A stretch of DNA of 40,058 nt from an uncultured beta proteobacterium (lineage in GTDB: Bacteria > Pseudomonadota > Gammaproteobacteria > Burkholderiales > Burkholderiaceae_C): positions 1 to 40,058 of the forward strand of contig CAIKVZ010000318.1 in assembly GCA_903830985.1 (NCBI GenBank), in the 5' to 3' direction. The notes beneath the pieces were generated by a model, which was not told the origin of the DNA, searched no databases, and saw nothing but the letters and a program-made list of their open reading frames with translations. Below, piece by piece: positions 25,673 through 34,402 of this stretch; the first letter of the stretch is position 1, and the number at the start of each line of letters is the position of its first letter. The position numbers and the translations under genes were made by a program.

Positions 25673-28117
25673 ATGACCCCCCCAACCGTCGCGCCCCAGA
25701 CTCCGGTCGGCCATTCCGAAGCCCAAGTGCGCGCCATCCTGCGCAATCTGACAGCCAAGACCCTCACCTACTTTGCGCGCCAGGAAGTGACGAACCTGCG
25801 CCTGATGAGCGAGCATTTGCTCGATATGGCGCAGCAGCCTGGCACGCATACGCCGGCAGACGCCTACCGCTGGCGCTCGGTGAGTTTCATGCTGGACAAG
25901 CAATCTGCCGTGCCCACCAGCGTCTACCAGGACGCGTTGAAAAGTGTCCTGCTGGAGGAGGTTCAACTGGCGCTTGAATCCCGGCAACAGCCCGGCGCAG
26001 CGACGACCGGCAACGCCATCGACGGCATGACGTTGACATTGATCGATGCCAGCGAGATGGACCGCATCCTGTCCATCGACGTCGTGACGCAGCGCTTCAA
26101 CAGCCACTACGAAGCCTCGCTGGGCGCGCTCAACCAACGTCTTGGCATGCTGCTGGCGGGCGAAGTCGGCGGCACGACGGTGAACCCGTTTCGGCCTGAA
26201 GTGTTTGTGCGCGCCTTGATGCTGGGATGGGAAAAAAGCGGTTTTGAGGAAATAATTCGCGAAGATTTGCTGGCGTCGCTGTTGCCGCAACACTGCCTGG
26301 ACCTGGGTCCACTGTACGACGACATGAACGCCACGCTGACCCAGGCCGGAGTCACGGTCAAGACCACGCTGCGCATCCGCAAGGCGGCCAATGGCGGCGG
26401 CGCTGCCACCGGCTCGCCTGGTTTCGAAGCGCCAGACAGCGACAATCCGCCATCCACCCAGGGTGGTTTTTCCGCCAGCGAGCAGCACTCGGGTTATGGC
26501 AGTTTCATGCAGAGTCGCAGCGCCGGCTATGACCAGGGATCTGCTCACGGTGCAGTGGGCGAGGCTGGTTCATCCCAGATCGGCGCCCCGCCGCCCGGCT
26601 TTGGTGGTGGCGCGAGCGCGCCGGTCTCGGGTCAAGGCCGCATGCCACTGGGACAGAGCATCGCGGCCCATGCCCGCCAGTTCCTGCAAAAGCTCGGCTT
26701 TGGCACGGCCTCGGGCAGCAATGCCCGTGGGGGCAACGCCGAAATGATGCAGGCGCCGGTCGATGCTGACCTGATGGGCTACCTGGGCGGACTGCAGGCC
26801 GATGGCGGCGCCGAATTCCTGCCCAGCCACGGCAGTGCGCAAGACCCGGGCGGCAACAACGTGTTGCGCCGCATGCGCGATCAGGAGCAGATCAAACAGG
26901 CACCCGAAATCGACCGAGGCACGGTGGACGCGCTGGCCGAGGTGTTCGACTACGTCTTTGCCGATCCGGCCATCCCGCCACAGCTCAAGGTCGTCATCGG
27001 TCGCCTGCAGATTCCGGTGCTCAAGGCGGCAATGATCGATCGTGAGTTTTTCCACTCTGCTGCACACCCGGCGCGCAAGCTGATCGACGCCTTGGCGCAA
27101 GGGTCGGTCACCTGGAATGTGGAAAAAGGTGAGCAAGACCCGCTGTACCGGCAAATCGATCAGACGGTGCAGCGCGCACTCAACGAGTTCGCCGACGAGT
27201 TGTCTCTTTTTGACGCGCTGCTGCTCGAATTCGAAGCGTTTCAGGCCCAGGCCGAACAACATGCGATGCAGCACATCGCGCCGGTGGCCCAGGTGGAGCA
27301 AACCGACGAATCGTTGGCACTGGCCAGGGCGCAGGCGGACGAGGTGGTGCACGCCCGCATCAAGTCCCTGCCCCCGACCTCACCCCTGAACCCCCTGCTG
27401 CTGCCCTTTCTGACCATGCAATGGCGCGAAGTGCTGGCCCGAGCCTGGCTGAAGGTGCAGGCGCTGCCGGAGCAGTGGAACGGGGCTTTGACGACCATGG
27501 ACCAGCTGATCTGGTCAACCCAGCCGCAGGCCGTGGTGACGGTGGAACGGCGCCAGCGCGACCCCGGGCCGACCCTGTCGCCACCTGCTGGCGAGCGGCG
27601 CCAATTGATGCGCGTGCTGCCGGACCTGATACGCAACATGGGCGCCGGGCTCGACGCCATCCGCTGGAGCGGGCCGGCGCGCGAAGAGTTCATGCGCGCC
27701 CTGATGGAACTGCACATGCAGGCAGTGCGCTCCGCGCCGCCGACCCCCGAGGAACTGGAACGGCGCGCACGCGAAGCGCAGGCCGGCCTGGAAGCCCTGC
27801 AGGCACTGGACGAACGCCGGGCCCAGGCCCAGGCCGAGCCCAGCGATGCGTTTGAGCGCCAGGCCCACGCCATGAGCCGGGGCATGTGGTTTGATTACCT
27901 GAACGAGCACAGCCAGTTGCATCGCTGCCGGCTGAGCTGGATCAGCCCGAAGCGCACCCGGCTGCTGTTCACCAACCGCGAAGGTTTTGACGCCTTTGTG
28001 CGCTCGGAACGTGAAGTCGCGGACCTGCTGCGCGAGAGCCGTTTGACGGAAATCGACCAAGCGCCGATCGTCGGTCGCGCGCTGAGTCAGCTCATGTCCC
28101 TGGACGACGCGGGCTGA
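25673..28117 (+). CDS. DUF1631 protein B (tandem paralogue)
   Basis: An 814-residue paralogue of the preceding protein. Matching blocks include EIDRGTVDALAEVFDYVFAD, LKVVIGRLQIPVLKAAMIDR, HPARKLIDALAQG and the C-terminal LLFTNREGFDAFVRSEREV. Its linker is Gly/Ser/Ala-rich but lacks the Gly-Tyr repeats. A short Pro-rich insertion (RDPGPTLSPPAGERR) near the C-terminal third is absent from A. It starts 47 bp after A, so both are likely cotranscribed. A TTG at 25622 overlapping the stop of A is an alternative start. It converges on the acyl-CoA dehydrogenase gene with a 3-bp gap. Function unknown. Confidence 0.82.
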   Translation: MTPPTVAPQTPVGHSEAQVRAILRNLTAKTLTYFARQEVTNLRLMSEHLLDMAQQPGTHTPADAYRWRSVSFMLDKQSAVPTSVYQDALKSVLLEEVQLALESRQQPGAATTGNAIDGMTLTLIDASEMDRILSIDVVTQRFNSHYEASLGALNQRLGMLLAGEVGGTTVNPFRPEVFVRALMLGWEKSGFEEIIREDLLASLLPQHCLDLGPLYDDMNATLTQAGVTVKTTLRIRKAANGGGAATGSPGFEAPDSDNPPSTQGGFSASEQHSGYGSFMQSRSAGYDQGSAHGAVGEAGSSQIGAPPPGFGGGASAPVSGQGRMPLGQSIAAHARQFLQKLGFGTASGSNARGGNAEMMQAPVDADLMGYLGGLQADGGAEFLPSHGSAQDPGGNNVLRRMRDQEQIKQAPEIDRGTVDALAEVFDYVFADPAIPPQLKVVIGRLQIPVLKAAMIDREFFHSAAHPARKLIDALAQGSVTWNVEKGEQDPLYRQIDQTVQRALNEFADELSLFDALLLEFEAFQAQAEQHAMQHIAPVAQVEQTDESLALARAQADEVVHARIKSLPPTSPLNPLLLPFLTMQWREVLARAWLKVQALPEQWNGALTTMDQLIWSTQPQAVVTVERRQRDPGPTLSPPAGERRQLMRVLPDLIRNMGAGLDAIRWSGPAREEFMRALMELHMQAVRSAPPTPEELERRAREAQAGLEALQALDERRAQAQAEPSDAFERQAHAMSRGMWFDYLNEHSQLHRCRLSWISPKRTRLLFTNREGFDAFVRSEREVADLLRESRLTEIDQAPIVGRALSQLMSLDDAG

Positions 28118-28120
28118 CGG

Positions 28121-29236
28121 TCAGGCGAAGACGCCGGCCGTATCCTGCATACCCTGGGACACCTCTCCCAGATGATGCTGGCTGTCGCCAAACAGCATTT
28201 CCAGCTGTGTGAGCTTGCGGAAATAGTGACTCACGATGTATTCGTCGGTGACGCCGATGCCACCGTGCAACTGCACCGCCTGCTGCCCGACGAAAAACAT
28301 GGAAGCGCCCAGCTGAAACTTGGCGCGGGCCAGCGCCATGCGCCGCTCAGCGGCCGGCGCATTGAGCTTGAGGCTGGCGTAGTAACTCATGCTGCGCGCC
28401 AACTCCAGTTGCATCTTCATGTCGGCAATGCGATGGCGCAGCGCCTGAAAGCTGCTGATGGCCACGCCAAACTGTTTGCGCGTGTTCATGTACTCGGCCG
28501 TGACGGCCAGGGTCTGGTCCATCACCCCCACACCCTGGGCACAAGCCGCTGCGATGCCGATGTCCATGGCGTGCTCCAGCGCCGCCAGACCGCCCGGCGT
28601 GAGCAGCGCGGCCGGCGCGTCCACGCATTGCAGGTCTGCCGCGCGGCTGCCGTCCTGCGTGGCGTAGCCGCGCGTGCTCACACCCGCGGCCTTGGCGTCG
28701 ACCAGGAACAGCGCCAGGGCGCCCTGCACCATGGCGGGAACGATGAAGGCATCGGCCTGATCGCCGGCGGCAACCAGGTTCTTCACACCGCTCAAGCGCC
28801 AACCGGACTCGCCCTGCACCGCTGTGGCGGCGCAGCGGTCCAGCCGGTAGCGCGCCTGGCGTTCCTGTTGCGCCAGCACCACCAGCTTCTCCCCGCTGGC
28901 GATCTGACCCAGCCATTCGGTCTGCAGCGCAGCCGGCGCGTAAATGGCCAGCAGCGCTGAAGCGATCAGGGTCTGCGTCAGGGGCTCGAGCACGAGTCCA
29001 CGGCCCAGTTCCTGCAACACCACCATGGCCTCGACCGGCCCCATTCCCATGCCGCCATGGGCTTCGGGCACGAAGAGCCCGCACAGCCCGAGCTCGGCCA
29101 TTTCGCCATAGGCCTGGCGCGAAAACCCGCCCCCCGCCACGATGCTGCGATAGCGCGCAAAGTCGTAACCCTTGCTCACCCAGCGCACGCAAGCCTCGCG
29201 CAGCTGTTCCTGGTCATCACTGAAATCAAAATCCAT
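28121..29236 (-). CDS. Acyl-CoA dehydrogenase, small subunit (PimD-like)
   Basis: A 371-residue acyl-CoA dehydrogenase fold protein starting MDFDFSDDQEQLREACVRWV, closely resembling proteins annotated as pimeloyl-CoA dehydrogenase small subunit. Segments include FVPEAHGGMGMGPVEAMVVLQELG, the C-terminal domain TRKQFGVAISSFQALRHRIADM, and QLHGGIGVTDEYIVSHYFRK. Where many family members have the catalytic Glu in a YEGT motif, this protein reads LFGDSQ, so it may be the non-catalytic partner of the upstream gene. The two genes are on the same strand 102 bp apart. A role in beta-oxidation of dicarboxylic, aromatic-derived or steroid-like acyl-CoAs is inferred from heteromeric relatives. Confidence 0.9.
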   Translation of the reverse strand: MDFDFSDDQEQLREACVRWVSKGYDFARYRSIVAGGGFSRQAYGEMAELGLCGLFVPEAHGGMGMGPVEAMVVLQELGRGLVLEPLTQTLIASALLAIYAPAALQTEWLGQIASGEKLVVLAQQERQARYRLDRCAATAVQGESGWRLSGVKNLVAAGDQADAFIVPAMVQGALALFLVDAKAAGVSTRGYATQDGSRAADLQCVDAPAALLTPGGLAALEHAMDIGIAAACAQGVGVMDQTLAVTAEYMNTRKQFGVAISSFQALRHRIADMKMQLELARSMSYYASLKLNAPAAERRMALARAKFQLGASMFFVGQQAVQLHGGIGVTDEYIVSHYFRKLTQLEMLFGDSQHHLGEVSQGMQDTAGVFA

Positions 29237-29325
29237 CGTCTTCTCCTACTGTTCTGCATTCATCCATCTGGAGCCCCCACTCGGGGCGCTGTACGTACAC
29301 ACCCGTGCAACGCAACAGCGTGATC

Positions 29326-29354
29326 AAGCGTGTTGGGCCTAGCCCAACACGCTT
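29326..29354 (-). terminator. Perfect 13-bp hairpin holding the stop codon of the upstream dehydrogenase
   Basis: AAGCGTGTTGGGC and GCCCAACACGCTT form a perfect 13-bp stem with a 3-base loop. On the minus strand the loop is TAG, the stop of the large-subunit gene. No T-run follows, so it may be a processing or 3'-stability hairpin, or a partial terminator that lowers expression of the small subunit. Confidence 0.5.
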
Positions 29355-30568
29355 TGCGCAACGATATTTTTTTGCACTTCGTTGGACCCGCCGTAAATCG
29401 TGGTCTTGCGCAAATTGAAATAGGTCGACGCCAGCGGCGCGCAGGCGACGTCCCCACCCGGGAAGCCACTGAACGCCCCGCTGCCGGACTGATCGCCCTG
29501 CCAGCCAGCTTCCATGGCCTCGAAGATGTAGGGCAGGCTGTAGGGGCCGGCGGCGAGCATCATGAGCTCGCTGTAGCGCTGCTGGATTTCGCTGCCACGG
29601 ATCTTCAGCAGTCCGGCGATGTCGAGCGACTGCTTGCCCGATTTTTCCGCCGACAGCACGCGCAGCACCAGCATCTCCAGCGCCACGATGTCGACCTCGA
29701 GTTTGGCGATCTCGTCGCGAAAGCGCAGCGCCTGCGCGCCCCCGGTGGCGGTATCCCACAGGCCTTCATTCTTGGCGATGCGCTTGACGCGCTCGAGTTC
29801 GCGCTTGGCTCGGTTCACGTCCGCAATGTTGGTGCGTTCGTGGCTGAGCAAGTGCTTGGCATAAGTCCAGCCCTTGTTCTCCTCGCCGATGAGGTTTTGC
29901 ACGGGCACGCGCACATCGTCGAAGAACACTTCGTTGACCTCGCATTCGCCGTCGAGCAACTTGACCGGGCGCACGGTGACGCCGGGCGACTTCATGTCGA
30001 TCAGCAGGAAACTGATGCCGGTCTGCGGTTTGCCTTCGGTACTGGTGCGTACCAGACAAAAGATCCATTCGCCGTACTGGCCCAGCGTGGTCCAGGCCTT
30101 TTGCCCGTTGACGACGTAGTGGTCCCCGTCGCGCAGCGCGCGGCACTTGACCGAAGCCAGGTCCGAACCCGAGCCGGGCTCGCTGTAGCCCTGGCTCCAC
30201 CAGACTTCGCCACTGGCGATGCCCGGTAAAAAGCGCTGTTGCTGTTCGGCGTTGCCAAAAGTCATGATCACCGGCGCCACCATCACCGGGCCAAAAGGAA
30301 TGACGCGCGGCGCTCCGGCCAGGGCGCACTCTTCCTCGAACAAATGCTTCTGGATGGCGTTCCAGCCCGGGCCGCCAAAGCTCTTGGGCCAGCCCCAGCC
30401 GAGCCAGCCCTTTTTGCCCAGGATCTTGGCCCAGGTCTGCATGTCGTCGCGGCTCAGGCGCAGGGCGTTGTGCACCTTGTGCGCAATGTCCGCCGGCAAG
30501 TTGGCGCGCACCCAGGCGCGCACCTCCTCACGAAAAGCTTGTTCTTCGGGTGTAAAAGCCAAATCCAT
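29339..30568 (-). CDS. Acyl-CoA dehydrogenase, large subunit (PimC-like)
   Basis: A 409-residue acyl-CoA dehydrogenase starting MDLAFTPEEQAFREEVRAWV. The FAD/substrate domain has WWSQGYSEPGSGSDLASVKC and GQKAWTTLGQYGEWIFCLVR. The end reads TIYGGSNEVQKNIVAQSVLG, typical of IYGGSNE-type members. It resembles proteins annotated as pimeloyl-CoA dehydrogenase large subunit. With the downstream small subunit it probably forms a heteromeric enzyme, as known for PimC/PimD and mycobacterial FadE pairs. The ATG at 30568 gives the standard start; the frame upstream of it is antisense to yceH. Its last codons are inside a strong hairpin. Confidence 0.9.
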   Translation of the reverse strand: MDLAFTPEEQAFREEVRAWVRANLPADIAHKVHNALRLSRDDMQTWAKILGKKGWLGWGWPKSFGGPGWNAIQKHLFEEECALAGAPRVIPFGPVMVAPVIMTFGNAEQQQRFLPGIASGEVWWSQGYSEPGSGSDLASVKCRALRDGDHYVVNGQKAWTTLGQYGEWIFCLVRTSTEGKPQTGISFLLIDMKSPGVTVRPVKLLDGECEVNEVFFDDVRVPVQNLIGEENKGWTYAKHLLSHERTNIADVNRAKRELERVKRIAKNEGLWDTATGGAQALRFRDEIAKLEVDIVALEMLVLRVLSAEKSGKQSLDIAGLLKIRGSEIQQRYSELMMLAAGPYSLPYIFEAMEAGWQGDQSGSGAFSGFPGGDVACAPLASTYFNLRKTTIYGGSNEVQKNIVAQSVLG

Positions 30569-30647
30569 CGTGATTGTCTCCAAAAGAAAGCTGAAACTTG
30601 CCGTGGCTCTGAGCCCGCCGGCGGCAGACTTTAAAGCCGACCCGTCT

Positions 30648-31310
30648 TCATGTCTGTCCGGGCAGCGACAGGCCCAACTCGCCGCACAGCCAGTGCACCG
30701 TGGCGCGCAGCGCGTGCACCTCGTCCTCCAGCAGGCTGATGCGCTGCTGCAGATCCACGGCCTGGGACGGCTCCAGCGGCTGCGCCGCAGATTGCAGCGC
30801 CTGCTCGGCACCACACAGCAGATGGGCCCAGCGCTGCTCACGCGCCCCCGGCGCACGCGACAGCTTCACCACCAGCGGTCCCCCCTTCTCGTCAGAACGT
30901 TCCTGCAGTTCTTCCAGAAAGCCTTCCACCGAGGAGATGTCGGCGAAACGGTACCAGCGCTCGGTGTTGATGCGCAGTTCGCCCGCAGTCTGCGGGCCGC
31001 GCAGCATGAGCAGGCCCAGCAGCACGGCCGACTGCTCGGGCACGCCATAGCCGCGCTGGAAATTGTGCTCATAGCGCGTCGCGCGCTGGCCACTGGCCTC
31101 GCGCACCAGACCCAGGGACTTGAGGGTGTCAAGTGCGTCCTGCGCCAAGGCTTCGTCCACCGTCATCACCGGCTCGCGGCTGGTCTTCTGGTTGCAGCCG
31201 CTGAGCACATTGTTCAGCGTGAGCGGATAGCTGTCGGGCACAGTACGCGCCTTCTCCATCAGGGTGCCCAGCACGCGGGCTTGCAGGGCTGTCAAAATCG
31301 GTGGGCTCAT
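30648..31310 (-). CDS. yceH: YceH/DUF480 family protein
   Basis: A 220-residue protein with the DUF480 double winged-helix pattern: [45 protein letters not shown], then [37 protein letters not shown]-terminal helix ([22 protein letters not shown]) looks like a coiled coil. The family is widespread in proteobacteria and its function is not established. It diverges from purN with only 15 bp between start codons. Confidence 0.92.
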   Translation of the reverse strand: MSPPILTALQARVLGTLMEKARTVPDSYPLTLNNVLSGCNQKTSREPVMTVDEALAQDALDTLKSLGLVREASGQRATRYEHNFQRGYGVPEQSAVLLGLLMLRGPQTAGELRINTERWYRFADISSVEGFLEELQERSDEKGGPLVVKLSRAPGAREQRWAHLLCGAEQALQSAAQPLEPSQAVDLQQRISLLEDEVHALRATVHWLCGELGLSLPGQT

Positions 31311-31325
31311 CTAGGCTTCTTCCTC

Positions 31326-31904
31326 ATGAAAAATGTCGTTATTCTGATCTCGGGCTCGGGCTCCAACATGGCCGCCATCGCACACACGGCACAGCGCGAG
31401 CACTGGCAGCAGCGCCTGGGTGCGCGCATCGCCGCCGTCATCAGCAACCGCGCCGATGCGCACGGACTGGCGCTGGCGCAGTCACTTGGCATCGCCACAC
31501 GGGTAGTGGACCACAAGGCCTACCCATCGCGTGAAGCCTTCGACACGGCTTTGCAATAGGAAATCGACGCCTTCAGCCCGACCCTGGTGGTGCTGGCCGG
31601 CTTCATGCGCATCCTCACTCCGGACTTTGTGCAGCACTATGAGGGACGACTGGTGAACATCCACCCCTCCCTGCTGCCGGCCTTCACCGGCCTGCACACG
31701 CACCAGCGCGCGCTCGACGCCGGCTGCCAATTCACCGGCGCCACCGTGCACCGCGTCACCGCCGACCTGGATCATGGCGCCATTCTGGCCCAGGCCGTGC
31801 TGCCCATTGTGCCGGGCGACACCGCGCAGACCCTGGCGGCGCGCGTGCTGACGCAAGAGCACCTGATGTACCCGCAGGCCATTGGCCGGCTGCTTGCGGC
31901 CTGA
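31326..31904 (+). pseudogene. purN: Phosphoribosylglycinamide formyltransferase PurN with in-frame amber codon
   Basis: The frame encodes GAR formyltransferase, the third step of purine synthesis, over 192 codons, but codon 78 (31557-31559) is TAG. The N-terminal part has the phosphate loop ILISGSGSNMAAI. After the stop, the same frame continues with EIDAFSPTLVVLAGFMRIL, the folate-site NIHPSLLPAF (Asn and His catalytic residues) and VTADLDHGAILAQ with the conserved Asp. Everything except the stop looks intact, and CAG to TAG is a single change. It is a recent nonsense mutation, a sequencing error, or a site needing an amber suppressor. It starts 15 bp from divergent yceH, without a clear ribosome-binding site. 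Confidence 0.88.
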
Positions 31905-31978
31905 GGGCTGGGGGCATACGTCAGGATTCAGGGTTCAGGTTCAGGAGCCGGTTGGGAACGCGGTCGTCGCGTGGTCGC

Positions 31979-32220
31979 CTCCGCTCGTGCCCCCCGGGCC
32001 AGGCAACGCCTGCCCCTCCTCCTTTACCTCGCTTCGACCACCACCCAACACCCGCGTTGGGCCGCGCCTGTGGTTCACGGCCTGGGTGCATCAATACCGC
32101 TCGCAGGTCGGGACGGTGGGGCGCTCTGCGCAGTGAAGTAGAGGAGGAGCCGCAGGCCGTCAGGCCGACGGCGGGGGACATGAACGAAGCGGAGTGCCCC
32201 GGCGGCACGACCTACCTACA
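31979..32220. repeat. Large imperfect inverted repeat (element 2) after purN
   Basis: The left arm (about 31979-32036) has CCTCCGCTCGTGCCCCCCGGG and CCTCCTCCTTTACCTCGC. The right arm (about 32121-32220) has the complementary GAGGAGGAGCCGCAGGCC and GGCGGGGGACATGAACG, ending in GACCTACCTACA. The right arm resembles the reverse complement of the left arm of element 1 (7851-7920), including its CTACCTAC end. Just before it, 31920-31945 contains four short TCAGG-type direct repeats. No gene is supported in 31905-32279. Confidence 0.55.
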
Positions 32221-32279
32221 AGGCCTGCGCTCAGCAGCATGCGCTATGTCGGCAAGCAACTCCTGCGCCTGCATGCAAC

Positions 32280-32525
32280 TCAAACAGCCGCGTCACCCAC
32301 CCGCTCAAAGCGTGGCCGGGTCACGCCCTCCACCACCACGGCTTCATTGAACATCGCCGCCGGCCGTACCCACAAGCCGCGCTCGCCATACAGCGCGCGG
32401 TACAGCGTCATGGGGCTCAGATCCTCCGAATGGCGCACCGTGCCGACGACCTCGTACAGATTGCCCTTGTAGTGACGGTACAGCCCGGGGGGCGTTTCTA
32501 TCAGCGGTGGCAGGGTATCGTTCAT
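32280..32525 (-). CDS. DUF1653 domain protein
   Basis: An 81-residue protein with the DUF1653 pattern PGLYRHYKGNLYEVVGTVRHSEDLSPMTLYRALYGERGLWVRPAAMFNE. Such small cytoplasmic proteins are common in bacteria and have no established role. The ATG at 32525 is preferred over a TTG two codons earlier. It stands alone, divergent from the methyltransferase gene. Its 3' end adjoins the element 2 region. Confidence 0.9.
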   Translation of the reverse strand: MNDTLPPLIETPPGLYRHYKGNLYEVVGTVRHSEDLSPMTLYRALYGERGLWVRPAAMFNEAVVVEGVTRPRFERVGDAAV

Positions 32526-32605
32526 GGCCAAATTGTAGGCGGCCAGCCGCCATGGCCTGCGCCGTTTTGCACGTGCTTTCGCCCAAGTGGGACAATCCTC
32601 CCCCT

Positions 32606-33904
32606 ATGCATCCAAAAGCCCTGCTTGAAGCCAGTTCAGAACTGGTACGTCTGAGTCTCAAATTCGACCACCCTACCGACGCCATCGTGGCGCGGTTTTT
32701 CCGCGACAACCGCGGCCTGGGGCCGCGCGAACGCGCCACCCTGAGCGACACGGTGTACGCCGTGCTGCGCCACAAGCTGCTGTTCGAGCACTTCGCGCCC
32801 TCGGGCTCCGGCCCGCGTGAACGCCGCCTGGCGATCCTGGGGCTGGCGCACAGCCAACAAGGGGGCCACGGCAACGCGGCGCAGGTCCAGGCAGAGAAGG
32901 ACTTCCTGCGCGCCGCGCTGACCGATCAGGAAAACGCCTGGCTGGAGCAATGCCAGCAGATCCAGGCCGGCGACCTGCTGGAGCGCCATCGGCACAACCT
33001 GCCCGAGTGGCTGGTCACACCCTTGAAGGATGCCCTGGGCGAAGAATTCTGGCCGCTGGTGCAAAGCCTGGAGCAGATGGCGCCGCTGGACCTGCGCGTC
33101 AACATGCTCACCGACAAGCGCGCCGAAGTGCAGGCCGAGTTGGCCAAGGCCGGCGTCAAGAGCAAGCCCACACCCTTCTCGCCCTGGGGCCTGCGCCTGC
33201 AGGGCAAGCCATCCCTGGCCAAGGTCGATGCCTTTGTGCGTGGCGCGGTGGAAGTGCAGGACGAGGGCTCGCAACTGCTGGCCCTGCTGCTGGACGCGAA
33301 ACGCGGCGAAATGGTGGTCGACTTCTGCGCCGGTGCCGGCGGCAAGACCCTGGCCATCGGCGCGGCCATGCGCAACACGGGCCGTTTGTACGCCTTTGAC
33401 ACCTCGGCGCACCGGCTGGACGGACTCAAGCCGCGCCTGGCGCGCAGCGGCCTGTCCAATGTGCACCCTGCGGCGCTGGCGCATGAGCGCGACGAGCGCA
33501 TCAAGCGCCTGGCCGGCAAGATCGACCGCGTGCTGGTGGACGCGCCCTGCTCGGGTCTGGGCACGCTGCGGCGCCACCCGGACCTGAAGTGGCGCCAGAA
33601 CCCGCAGAGCGTGGCCGAGTTGGCTACGCTGCAAGCCGCCATCCTGCAAAGCGCAGCGCGCCTGCTCAAACCCGGCGGTCGCCTGGTCTATGCCACATGC
33701 AGCCTGCTGCAGCAGGAGGACGAGGACGTGGCGCAGGCCTTCTCACAGGCCAATCCGGATTTCGTGCCGCTCGATGTGACTGCAGAGCTGACCCAAATGA
33801 AAGTGGAAAACGCCGCCGCCCTGTGCAGCGGACCGTATCTGCGCATGTGGCCGCACCGGCACGGCACGGACGGCTTTTTTGCCGCGGTCTGGCAGAGAAA
33901 ATAA
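32606..33904 (+). CDS. RsmB/NOP-family RNA (cytosine-5) methyltransferase
   Basis: A 432-residue class I SAM-dependent methyltransferase. The N-terminal NusB-like region covers about the first 150 residues. The SAM-binding motif VDFCAGAGGKTLAIGAAM lies at about 238-255. Catalytic motifs are VDAPCSGLGTLRRHPDLKW (about 311-329) and VYATCSLL (about 361-368), each with one of the two cysteines used by RNA m5C enzymes. It resembles RsmB, which modifies 16S rRNA at C967, but other RNA targets are possible and it is not next to fmt or trkA as rsmB often is. The ATG at 32606 gives the natural start MHPKALLEASSEL. Confidence 0.92.
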   Translation: MHPKALLEASSELVRLSLKFDHPTDAIVARFFRDNRGLGPRERATLSDTVYAVLRHKLLFEHFAPSGSGPRERRLAILGLAHSQQGGHGNAAQVQAEKDFLRAALTDQENAWLEQCQQIQAGDLLERHRHNLPEWLVTPLKDALGEEFWPLVQSLEQMAPLDLRVNMLTDKRAEVQAELAKAGVKSKPTPFSPWGLRLQGKPSLAKVDAFVRGAVEVQDEGSQLLALLLDAKRGEMVVDFCAGAGGKTLAIGAAMRNTGRLYAFDTSAHRLDGLKPRLARSGLSNVHPAALAHERDERIKRLAGKIDRVLVDAPCSGLGTLRRHPDLKWRQNPQSVAELATLQAAILQSAARLLKPGGRLVYATCSLLQQEDEDVAQAFSQANPDFVPLDVTAELTQMKVENAAALCSGPYLRMWPHRHGTDGFFAAVWQRK

Positions 33905-33976
33905 GCCCGCGCATTTGCTTACCGCTGTTACCTGGCGCGCCGCCACTGCGGCGCTCAGGCGGAGTAGGACAACGGT

Positions 33977-34402
33977 CTACTGGCCGGCCGAACCCGAGCT
34001 TTGCGCCGCAAAGGTGATCTGGCTCAGACCGGAACGCCGGGCCGCTTCCATCACGGTGATCACCGACTGGTGCGCCGTAGCGGCGTCGGCGTGGATGATC
34101 ACCACGCTGTCCTTGCCGGCCGTGGCCGCTGCGCTCAAGGCCTGCGTCAAATCATCCACACTGCGCCCGGTCAGCGCCACGGTGTTCACCACATAGCGGC
34201 CGTCGGCACTGACGCCCACCAGCACTTCCTTGGGTCGGTCGCGCTGCGCCTGGGTGTCGGCCGCCGGCAGCTTGATCTGCAGCTCCGTGAATTTGCTGTA
34301 GGTGGTGGACAGCATCAGAAAGATCACCACCACCAGCAGCACGTCGATGAACGGAATCAGGTTGATTTCCGGCTCTTCACGCGGACGTGAACGGAACTTC
34401 AT
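33977..34402 (-). CDS. exbD: ExbD/TolR-family biopolymer transport protein
   Basis: A 141-residue protein. It begins MKFRSRPREEPEINLIPFIDVLLVVVIFLMLS, a short cytoplasmic stretch and a single membrane helix that includes the proton-carrying Asp in PFIDVLLV. The rest is periplasmic. It works with ExbB to couple the proton gradient to TonB-type proteins. The ATG overlaps the exbB stop (ATGA). Whether it serves TonB or Tol functions cannot be told from sequence. It converges with the methyltransferase gene across about 72 bp, which contain the hairpin GCGCCGC-CACT-GCGGCGC without a T-run. Confidence 0.93.
   Translation of the reverse strand: MKFRSRPREEPEINLIPFIDVLLVVVIFLMLSTTYSKFTELQIKLPAADTQAQRDRPKEVLVGVSADGRYVVNTVALTGRSVDDLTQALSAAATAGKDSVVIIHADAATAHQSVITVMEAARRSGLSQITFAAQSSGSAGQ

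Noticed and set aside
30569-30856. In-frame extension upstream of the large acyl-CoA dehydrogenase subunit
   Set aside because: It is shadow sequence overlapping the 3' end of yceH in another frame; the standard MDLAFTPEEQ start is at 30568.
33930-33960. Terminator between the RNA methyltransferase and exbD
   Set aside because: GCGCCGC-CACT-GCGGCGC forms a 7-bp hairpin, but no T-run follows on either strand, so it is only noted with exbD.
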